Of a DNA stretch of 64,000 nt, positions 55,241 to 64,000 are shown in pieces. This DNA comes from Dipteris shenzhenensis (taxonomy: Eukaryota; Polypodiophyta; Polypodiopsida; Gleicheniales): NCBI GenBank assembly GCA_047967505.1, contig CM106539.1, one strand, 5' to 3'. Made by a program: the position numbers and the translations under genes. The notes beneath the pieces are model-generated. The model had not been told where the DNA came from. It ran no database searches and saw nothing but the letters and a program-made list of their open reading frames with translations. Position 1 is the first letter of the stretch. Each line of letters begins with the position of its first letter.

Positions 55241-57200
55241 ATCTCCCACTTGGAGACTGATCATAGTAACTCCAATGTTCCTACACTATCTGAAATTCTT
55301 TGGATATGGCTTTCCCTCATATTGTTCCTCATTCTTGAAGACCAATTAAAATTGAGCTAGATCTTAACTTCTCACTAGTTACCACTTAGTCAACATATCT
55401 ATAGGATTACCTTAGTCAACATATCTGCATGATTCTGGCTAGTGTGTATCTTTCTAGCTTCAACTGTCCATCGTCCAAAATAGATTGGATGAAATGATAT
55501 CTAAGCTGTATATGTTTGGTTCTTGAATGGAAGGCTTAATTCTTTGTGAGATGAATAGCAGCACTCTGGCTATCACTATACAAGCCACAATTTTCTTGCT
55601 TCTTCCCAAGCTCCTACATAAACCTCTACAACCAAATCATCTCTCTGCTAGCCACTGTAGCTGCAACATATTCTGCTTCTATTGTAGAAAGTGCAACAAC
55701 CCTTTGCAACTTTGAAACCCAGCTTACTGGTGTTCCATCTACAATGTCGGGGGTGCTCCTTTTTCCATCTTTATCACCTGCCATATTTGAATCAATATAT
55801 CCTGATTCCTTATAGAGAAATGTTTGCACCTTTAAAATATAATGCATGAGCAGTCATACCTCTCAAATATCTGAGAATCCACTTTACAACCATCCAATGT
55901 TCTTTACTTGGATTATTCATAAATATGCTCACAACTCCCACTGCATGTGCAATATCCAGGCTTGTGCATACCATTGCATACATCAAGCTACCAATTACCG
56001 ACGCATATGGAACCCTTAACATACAGTCAATCTCCTCTTGTGTCTTTTGGGGCACATATCCATAATTTTAAATGATTAGCCAAAGGTGTAGAAATAGGTT
56101 TTGGATTTTTCATTTCAAACCTTTCCAATAGCTTTTCAATGTACTCACTCTGAGACAATGTCAACTTGTCATTTTTCCTACCTCTTGTTATTCTCATGCC
56201 AAGGATGTGCTTTGCACCACCCAAACCCTTCATTGTTGCAAAACTATTTGCCAACTTCCTCTTGAGAACATTTATATCCAGCATGTTAGAACTTGCAATA
56301 AGCATGTCATCAACATACAATAACAAAATCATGTATCTGCCATTGTCTAGTTTAATATGAGAATAAACACAATAGTCTCTACTAAAGCTCTGTTCTGCCA
56401 TAAACCTATCAAACTTCAAATACCACTAGCTTGGAGCTTTCTTTAAACCATACAGACTTTTCTTCAACTTGCATACCAATTCCTCCTTTCATTTGACATT
56501 ATATCCTTGTGGTTGCCGCATATAAATATCTTCCTCTAGATCCCCATGACGAAAAGCTGTCTTTACATCTAATTGTTCACGATGCAAGTCTTCTACAAGT
56601 GCAAGACTCATAATAGTTTTGATTGAAGTCATTTTAAAAACAAGAGAGGATATTTTATCAGAGTCTATACCTTTCTTCTATGCAAACCCCTTTACAATAA
56701 CAAGCCTTTCCTTGTACCTCTTTTTCCTCTATCTTCTTTCTTCATCCTGATAACCCATTTATTTTGCAATGTTGTTAATCCCATAGGCAAGCGAACCAAA
56801 TCCCAAGTCTGGTTTTATAGCAAAGAGTCCATTTCCTCTTCCATGCCTCACTCCCACTCCTTTTTGGATTCTACCTTCATTTCTTCTTCATACGCCAGAA
56901 TAAGTCAACAAAACATAAATTATTGAAAGAAGGAGAAAATCACTCAAGTGGTCTACTTACCCTCATAGACCTTCTAAGTGCACCTAGAGGATTTTGAGGT
57001 TCTTGTTGCTGGCTGCTCCACATTCTCATTTTCTCTTTGTTTGTTGCATAGACGCTACACTTGCAGCCTTGTGTAGCCACTCGAACTACAAGCATTGATA
57101 CTCAGCACATCGAGGCTCCTCTTGAGCCTCCTCTTTTGTTAATAGATGCTTGCTTGCTCTTCTAGAACCTTCTGGTTCCCTAGGCGGGGGAGGAGTTTCC
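55241..57200 (-). pseudogene. Ty1/copia A pol (RT and RNase H)
   Basis: RT: CKLKKSLYGLKKAPS, then FMAEQSFSRDYCVYSHIKLD and LLLYVDDMLIASSN with YVDD intact; 130 residues are open at 56027-56419. RNase H and tail: VPYASVIGSLMYAMVCTSLD, TPVSWVSKLQRVVALSTIEA, EYVAATVASREMIWL. A Pro/Glu-rich linker (near 57120-57200) marks the integrase-RT junction; integrase itself is not found. One stop after LKKAPS and frame breaks make it inactive. Confidence 0.88.
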
Positions 57201-57700
57201 TCTCCTTGTGACATTCTCACAAGAAACTATTGGTTGTTGCAGAGAGCAAGTGTAGTTGGATGCTCTATGTGCGACAGTATGCATCTATCAAATTCAACAT
57301 TTGTGAGGCACTGATGTGTGATGTAGGATGCAAGATGCAAATGTCACATGCAATATGCTCGATGCAAGATGAAGACACTACATATCCCATGCCAAGATGC
57401 AAACTATTACATATGCTATGCAAAATAACAAAATTACTTTAACTTAACAAAAGGTAGATGTTGCAATCTTTAATTACAATTAACAAAACAATCATTTGAT
57501 ACTCATATACAGTGACAACAGCATGTAGGCTTGTGGGTAAATGTCAAATGGGAAAAAGTAAATTTTATCTTTGAATAAGAATTTCATTACAATAAGTTTG
57601 ACACACGGGGTCCCAAAATTATTTCAAGACCAAAAAGGTGGCTTATGTTGTAAGTGTAAGCGCAAGGCTCATATCATCCATAGGCCTCATAGCCAATTGT
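57201..57700. other. unassigned, small ATGCAA repeats
   Basis: Around 57310-57420 GATGCAAGATG, GATGCAAATG and ATGCAAACT recur. No gene recognised. Confidence 0.4.
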
Positions 57701-59343
57701 CCCTAACATCCTACTCTCTTTAAGATGAGAATAGTCTCTATAGGTGGCCTTCTCTGATCAACACTGCAATGCATCATTTGTTCTTTTGCATGATGCTTAA
57801 TGGTATTAATGACATGAGAAGGGGTCATTTTGCGATCATCCTCAAGGTAACTCCAGTTATGTTCACAAAATTAAATCATTTCAACAATGATCCATCCCAG
57901 TGCACACATATCTGCATGGCATGTATATCTACCTCTTACCACTACTTCCTGTAGCTTGAGTGCAATCCATTTTTCTGCCCATGCTCTTGCTCTTTCTTGC
58001 GACGTCTCGAAAAATTCAACATCTATCTCCAAAGTCTTCTTCTTCAGATGCTTGAATGCCTTTCAACTCTCTGAGAAGTCCATGGCCATCCCTCCATCTA
58101 TGATGCCTACTTAGCATCTAGACTTTCTAACAACATATTGCCTAGGTGTAGGTATGTGTGCATCCACCTTCTAGCGTGCAACCTTGCTAAACCATCCGAA
58201 AGTGCATGGATGATATGGAGGAGATTCTCATAAAAGACATTGAATTGGGCACTATCTTCCTTTTTCAATGTAGCTTGGACTCCTCTAGTTGTTGTGGCCA
58301 TCAAATCTGCTCCTCTCCTTTAAACATGGTGGAAGTAGCATGTGAACCTGCCTTGGTCCATTAGCTAAATCTGATAGAATTGCAACAAGCTACCGCCATT
58401 AAAGTATGGCGTGATGGTCCACAGTGGCTCTTCTGAGGTTGTTGCAATCACACTTACAAGGACTAAGTGTAAAATCTACATGAGTTGCTTCTCGTGTATG
58501 CATCCCAATATTGCCCTTGTACTTCTTTCTAGCATATTCCACATGATATGGCAACTCTACAGCTCCTACTAACCACACTTTAAATACAATGCCATAGGTG
58601 CTTGAGCTGATTTTTTTGCCAACTTGTATCTCCCTCTCTGTGGCATTGCCAAGTGTGACACCCTGCCTATGTTACTAGCCACGTGTTGAGCCCTTTGAAC
58701 CTCATCACCTCTCAATGGCTAAGAGGATTTAGAGGCTGGCTACTCTTCACCTGTGGCCAGGGATGTAGCTCACCTATAAATGGCTACATCCTTCTTGTCC
58801 CAGCTCTTAGCCATTGTGACACGATGATCTAATGCAAGGACCCTAGTATCTACTCCTGTGCTTAGCCCATGCACTTGCCCATTGTGGTAAGTTGACATCA
58901 AATTCTTGTGCAAGAGTATGGTCTACATTGCATGCTTCATTGAAGCGGCTCTCTGCATTCCCAATAAAGCTGTCAACCCAAAGCATGACATCTATCTCCC
59001 ATTGCACTCGACTGGCAAGGTCATCATGACCTTCATGGTGTAAACTGCTCTTAGCATCATGAAGAATCCTCCTCTTCATAAGACTGACTCCCTCTAGACT
59101 AGACATGATTGATTCCATCTCACTCTCCTCCATGTTGCATACCCTAACAAAGAAGGGATCCTGAATGCTTCTCATCACTCTCTTGCACTCACTCTTACTT
59201 AACTCTTCTCCTACTTTTTGCTTAGTGTTGCCAGTTAAAGCCATGCTTTTGCGAGCATATATTATTGTGTGTGCAGAATGCTTGACACTAGTAGCAAAGA
59301 GGTGCATTTGCCACACAAGAGTTAGCAGGCAAGTATGTGACAA
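57700..59343 (-). pseudogene. decayed plant protein kinase
   Basis: The minus strand first gives an open 166-residue N-terminal region (58843-59343; MRSIQDPFFVRVCNMEESEM, then VMLWVDSFIGNAESRFNEAC), perhaps a helical extension. After a broken stretch comes a Gly-loop-like EIQVGKKISSSTYGIVFKVW (about 58560-58640), where the usual G-x-G-x-x-G is degraded. Next is ALSDGLARLHARRWMHTYLH then LGNML (58110-58200), the catalytic loop H-x-D-x-x-x-x-N with Asp replaced by Tyr. Then YTCHADMCALGWIIVEMI (about 57880-57930), the D-M-F-A-L-G helix F region. Several stops and frame shifts. No neighbouring gene belongs with it. Confidence 0.7.
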
Positions 59344-60870
59344 TAACTCCCACCCTATGCATTATTTATTTTTTTAATTACATGAAATGCAAATGAATTA
59401 TCATGCATTGATGTAAAAATTTAAAGATTTCCTAAAAGCTAATGAATTTCAATGCACAAAAGATTCTTTCAATGCATGCATGCAATAAATGCTAAGTAAA
59501 TTCTTTTAAAAAATGACAAAACAATCCCCCCTTTATGTGAAGATCTGAGGGAACTTGGATCTAGGTAATGGTTCCAACTAGTCCCCCCATCCTGTTCAGG
59601 ACGTGGGACCAGGAACCACTTCCTAGACCAGGCCCCTCGGCCAAGATTTGGAGAGAGGAGGATTTTAATCTCTTCTCAATCCACTTTTGGTGAAAATGAG
59701 CCTGGCGGTTGCAATATATCTTGGGCTAGTAGTATTACTGGTGGTAATTTATATAGTACCACTGATAATACGAATTATGCCGATGATAGTATATAGATTA
59801 CTGCCAAATTCCAATAAGGTCACAATTCCAAGCGGGAATATTGCTACTACCCCCAGTAATAATACTACTGATGGTAGTACTAGCAATACCACCAGTAGTA
59901 TTGTGTTAAATTATCGACAAGAGTGTTATTATTTCCATCGGTATTAGACTACCATCGGTAGTGTTGATACTACCAATCTGGTTTCTAGGTCAAGGCTACT
60001 TGATAGCACAAAGGCATGATTAGGCTCGTGATTATGTGAAACACGTAATCACAAGGAAATTCACATGATTACGCAAATATGAAATCCTAGGAGACCTATT
60101 GCTCTTTTGTATAATATTACACCAAAAGTTACATTTAAATTAATTTAGCCCTCAATTGATTATTGCTCCCTATCATATGCACATATCCAGATGAACTCAA
60201 GAATAGGCCTTGATTTGAAGTATATCACATATGTTTTCATAGGATATACTTTGAAGAATCAGAATTACAGAAGTTGTGTGATAAAGAACGTTGATAATAT
60301 CTAGAGATGTCAGCATTGATGAGACTTCTTCCTACTTTGTGAATCATTGTCTCTCACGAAACATAGTATTCATGGAATTTGGGATTGTTACATTAATTTC
60401 CTTCTCGTTCTAGTTTTGTAAGAGCCCATCTAACATAATTTTTGGAGTGGGTATGTTTATCTTGTGTGACCAAAGCTATCACAGATTGATCATAGTCTTG
60501 CCTAGATTGTTTAATATAATCATTTATACTATCAAGCTTGATTGACTAATGTAAATTACTTTGGATATGCTCCACGAATTGATGTAGATTACTTGTTCAA
60601 GATGATCGGTATCATGACATCTTTGACATTGTGTTATATGCTTTCTCTCGACTTTCCTTTAATGCTTTCCCTCATATGCATTTGCCTATGCTGATGCTTA
60701 TTTCCTTCTCCTTAGTCGTATTTGGTTCTTTTTTCACATGCTCCTTAGCCATATTTGGTTCTTTTTTTTTCAAGCAAATTCTAAATGGAACAACCACATC
60801 TTTTTTACCTGCTCTTGTTTTTTGTTTTTTGTCTTCGTGTTTGTCTATGTTTGTCCAATCCCCCTAAATT
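59344..60870. other. unassigned; degenerate (AGT/ACT) stretch
   Basis: At 59720-59980 there is a loose trinucleotide pattern of AGTAGTATTACTGGTGGTA type on both strands. The rest is AT-rich without recognisable genes. Confidence 0.5.
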
Positions 60871-61200
60871 AGACATGGGATCACGTCGCACATCCGACGA
60901 GTTCATATGAAAACCCTCATAGGAGGAGACATCATGATCTCTACTCTCTAGAGGACTTTGATTCCACTCAAGCGACACCTTAGGGGCCTACCCCTGCGAC
61001 TACCCCTGGCTCGACTCCTCTCGGACCTAGCACTGTGACTACCCCTCGAGGAACTTCTTTGCTAGTAGCCCATGGCTTTGTCGGGAGTCCCGATGAGTTT
61101 GTCGCACAGATGATTGATGTGGAGGCAGCGAGATTCTTCTCTGTGCTATCCCAGAGGATCTCAGCAAATCCCTCTCCTACACCGATAGCTGGACCTACTG
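60871..61200 (+). repeat. direct repeat copy 1 with coding frame
   Basis: AGACATGGGATCACGTCGCA and what follows to about 61045 match 62491-62645. One frame reads EDFDSTQATP then GPTPATTPGSTPLGPSTVTT and FVGSPDEFVAQMIDVEAARF, a Thr/Pro-rich linker then a possible helix, ending at a stop near 61205. It could be the N-terminal part of an unrecognised gag or transposon protein. Confidence 0.5.
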
Positions 61201-61404
61201 TCTAGCCGTCCCCTCTAGCAATAAAACCTACTAGAACCTTCTCCTGTACATAGTGATAATGCACCTCAATGTGCTTTGTTCTAGCATGATATACTGGGTT
61301 ATTTGCCAAGTGTATATTGCTTATGTTGTCACAATAAATGACAATTGGCCCATCTGTAGATTGATGCATATCATAAAGTAGCTTACGCAACCAAGCTACC
61401 TCAC
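61200..61404 (-). pseudogene. copia RNase H fragment
   Basis: Minus strand WLRKLLYDMHQSTDGPIVIY, then [20 protein letters not shown], the C-terminal part of copia RNase H (D-N-x-S-x-x-x-L-A-x-N-P-V-x-H-x-R-T-K-H). Open for about 62 residues; inserted next to the repeat array. Closest in this window to copia B. Confidence 0.85.
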
Positions 61405-61960
61405 ATGCTCTTCTTTTCCCCTCTCTTTTTTCCTCTCTTTTTCTCTTCTTTTCATAAGCATATGCCCATGCCTATGCTTATGCTTATGCATGAGCATACA
61501 CTCATATACTCATGCATAAGCATAAGCATATGCTTTCTCTCTTTTTCTCTTATGCTTATGCTTATGCTCTTTTCCCTCTTCCTTTTTCCCTCTTTCAATC
61601 TCTTTTCCCCTCTTCCTTCTCTTCTTTTCCCCTCTCTTTTTTCCTCTCTTTTTCTATTCTTTTCATAAGCATATGCCTATGCCTATGCTTATGCTTATGC
61701 ATGAGCATATGCTCATATGCTCATGCATAAGCATAAGCATATGCTTTCTCTCTTTTTCTCTTATGCATATGTTTTTCCTTCTCTTATGCTTATGCTCTTT
61801 TCCCCTGTTCCTTTTCCCCTCTTTCAATCTCTTTTTCCCTCTTCCTTCTCTTCTTTTCCCCTCTCTTTTTTCCTCTCTTTTCTTATTTTCATATCTCTTC
61901 TCTTATTTTCATATGCTTATGCATGAGCATATGCTCATATGCTCATGCATAAGCATAAGC
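61405..61960. repeat. about 211-bp tandem array with long hairpins
   Basis: Three units each hold a TATGCTTATGC/GCATAAGCATA hairpin: 61473-61530 (two mismatched positions), 61684-61741 (perfect 28-base arms, two-base centre CT) and 61912-61957 (perfect 22-base arms). Between them are CT-rich spacers with CTCTTTCAATCTCTTTT and TTTTCCTCTCTTTTTC. Open frames here are low-complexity. Confidence 0.9.
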
Positions 61961-61964
61961 ATCT

Positions 61965-62425
61965 TTTCCCTCCTCTTTTCCTCCTCTTCTCCTCTTTTCC
62001 CTCCTCTTTTCCCTCCTCTTCTCCTCTTTTCCCTCCTCTTTTCCTCTTCTTCCTCTTTTCTTCTTCCTCTTCTTTCCCTCTTCTTCCTCTTCTTTCCCTC
62101 TTCTTTCCCTCTTTCCTTTCCCTCTTCTTCTCTCTTTCCCCTCTTCCAATCTCTTTTCCTTTCCCTCTTCTTCCTGTTCTCCTCTTCTTTCTCTTTTCCC
62201 TCTTCTCTCCTCTTCTTTTCCTCTTCTTTCCCTCTTCTTCTCTCTTCTTTCCCTCTTTCCTTTCCCTCTTCTTCTCTCTTTCCCGTCTTCCAATCTCTTT
62301 TCCTTTCCCTCTTCTTCCTCTTTTCCTCCCTCTTTTCCTCCCTCTTTTCCTTTCCCTCTTCTTCTCTCTTTCCCCTCTTCCAATCTCTTTTCCTTTCCCT
62401 CTTCTTCCTCTTTTCCTTTGCCTAT
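61965..62425. repeat. long polypyrimidine tract
   Basis: About 460 bases of nearly pure C and T on the plus strand, including CCAATCTCTTTTCCTTTCCC three times (about 62150, 62292, 62380). The 285-codon (61673-62530) and 212-codon (61939-62577) frames that cross it are Ser/Leu/Phe-rich and not credible genes. Confidence 0.9.
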
Positions 62426-62490
62426 GCCTATGCCTATGCCTATGCTTATGTTTGTTTTTTGTTTTCTGTTTTCGTGTTTATGTCTATGTT

Positions 62491-62645
62491 AGACATGGGA
62501 TCACGTCGCACGTCCGACGAGTACGGATAGCCTCGCAGGAGGAGACATCACGATCTATATGCTCCAGAGGACTTTGATTCCTCTCAGGCAACACCTGAGG
62601 GGACTACCCCTGGCCGACTCCTCTCGGACCTAGCACTGTGACTAA
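62491..62645 (+). repeat. direct repeat copy 2
   Basis: The second copy of the segment at 60871-61045, about 85-90 percent alike by eye, starting AGACATGGGATCACGTCGCA and ending CTCCTCTCGGACCTAGCACT. The two copies flank the copia fragment, hairpin array and pyrimidine tract. Confidence 0.8.
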
Positions 62646-64000
62646 TCAAGTTAGATGTTGAACCCACTATATCATACCATTATGATTACTTATCCTAGAG
62701 TTCTTTAGGAAGAAGTGCTACAAGCTTCTCTTCCATTTTGATAAGGATTATGTCTCTTGAATTTCTTTGGTCTTTTTATGTGTAAGTATTGCAAGTTGAG
62801 TTGTTGCTACCGTTTTTGGGGTTTTTTGTGTGACTTGTGACAATATATCTACAACTATATGGAAGGGCATTTACAAAGCTTGAACTTCTAGTTCTCATAA
62901 TTGTTGCAATCTAGATTATTGTTTTAGTTAAAAAATATGACGTTGTGATGAGTTTTTGCCACATTTTCTTCAAATGAGATTGAATTGATAAAATGAGGGC
63001 TTATGGATGTTGGAAACTATGGAATGAAGTATATGAAGCTGTTGGTAGAGATAAATTGAGAATGGGTCCACAACGTTCAAGATATGATCGAGTAAAGGTA
63101 GTTCATACAAAGTGGTTCATGAATATGAATGAATACAATATTCTAGAATTATTGAAATACTTTCAAATTATGATAATAATTTGTGCTTTTATTGGTTGAA
63201 ACTTGAACTCAATATGGACCCTATTTAGGTGCAAGATATGTCTATCTAAAGATACGGAAAACTCACTATGTAATTGAGGTTACATTAGCTCTTTGTCAAG
63301 ATAATAGTGTGGTTGCCATTACTAGGAAAAATAAGCAACAATTCACTTCCAACAATCAAGACACCTGCAATTAGGATAAGACGAAGAGTTCACAATGCTC
63401 AAATGTAAAAAGCTAAACTAGAATGGTCTTAAAATAACCTAATCAAGTTTAGGTCTATTTATGGAAATCAATTGAAAACTAACCCAATAAAAATAATAAT
63501 TTTAGCATGTGCTAAATGATGTAGCATGCTAGTGCTTAGGGGGCATGTAGGGATGATGTGGTGTACAAATACGACATGACACTATCTATGGTGGCAAGGT
63601 TGCTAAATAACATTGTAGTGCCATGTGGGATGTAGGCTGGCAAGAATGCCACATATTCAATTGGCTCTATAGCTTGATGTTGCACAAGCTTCAATGATGC
63701 TCGACTCACTATGGGGCTCTTATTCTGGCATATTTAGGTGACAATTAGAGCCACTCAAAGAAACACATGCCTTAAATATGAAAATGTCGCATGCCAATGG
63801 TCAAGACTTCAATGATTGTTGTGGCAGTCTAAGTACCCAAACAACTTGTCTTGGCACTAGGGGCATTAAATTGAGCTCTCCAAATCGGTGGACCACATGC
63901 CTTGGGGCCTTAGATATATTTTAGGAATCGATCAAAGGAACCATGGCATGATGGACTAACAATCCAAAGGGAAATAGGAAACACAATTTCTTAGGGCTAT
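62646..64000. other. unassigned AT-rich DNA
   Basis: No recognisable protein or element. A short open plus-strand frame at 62993-63199 (68 residues) has no known motif. Confidence 0.4.

Noticed and set aside
61673-62577. 285- and 212-codon overlapping open frames
   Set aside because: They cross CT-repeats and hairpin units; long open frames are expected there and no protein signature is seen.

Overview
The window looks like nuclear DNA from a land plant with a large, transposon-rich genome. A gymnosperm, fern or lycophyte would fit, but no sequence fixes the lineage. The signs are one intron-rich plant gene with GT-AG introns, several families of LINEs, Ty1/copia and Ty3/gypsy elements at different stages of decay, long dinucleotide microsatellites, and no dense coding or operon structure. 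No rRNA, tRNA, CRISPR or prokaryote-type locus was seen.

The only clear host gene is an alpha-galactosidase (GH27) on the minus strand, 16287-22787. I could place 14 exons with GT-AG borders and matching phases, from a signal peptide to the C-terminal beta domain. One base is missing in exon 5, at the Gly-Ile-Tyr-Ser segment, and the last short exon was not found. Downstream of exon 14 lie a duplicated 62-bp unit and a LINE 3' tail. A second host-derived locus (57700-59343, minus) is a decayed protein kinase whose catalytic Asp reads Tyr. A third candidate is an open 5' exon of unknown function at 1802-2074 (minus), preceded by a pyrimidine-rich leader and a cluster of eight GTAC cores.

Layout: 1-1740 LINE end (+); 1802-2520 candidate exon and leader (-); 2560-4361 LINE ends (-); 4712-9960 a nearly full-length but broken GC-rich LINE (-); 10034-10609 leader and PBS of a copia-like element (-); 11600-12545 gypsy gag plus LINE pieces (+); 13210-13800 an LTR-like segment with a TATA box, preceded by heat-shock-element-like sites; 14100-15935 gypsy gag and LINE remnants (-); 16287-22787 alpha-galactosidase; 22824-31990 AT-rich intergenic DNA with microsatellites, a palindromic satellite and an internally duplicated LINE ORF1; 32150-33165 a repeat-protein remnant; 33513-37978 a short-LTR copia element lacking integrase, with an inverted copy of its end; 38375-43645 gypsy and LINE fragments; 45770-46400 a degenerate minisatellite; 46560-50060 copia B and A pieces (-); 50900-54030 gypsy pol (+); 54757-57200 copia A with a 3' LTR (-); 57700-59343 kinase pseudogene (-); 60871-62650 a direct repeat flanking a copia fragment, a hairpin-bearing tandem array and a long pyrimidine tract; the rest is unassigned.

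The retroelement pieces do not act together. They are nested, inverted and fused insertions, and every pol region examined carries stops, frame changes or lost catalytic residues. No convincing new multi-gene system was found. The most unusual unexplained structures are the palindromic array at 28215-28960, the TQEP-motif repeat at 32150-33165, and the hairpin/pyrimidine array at 61405-62425.
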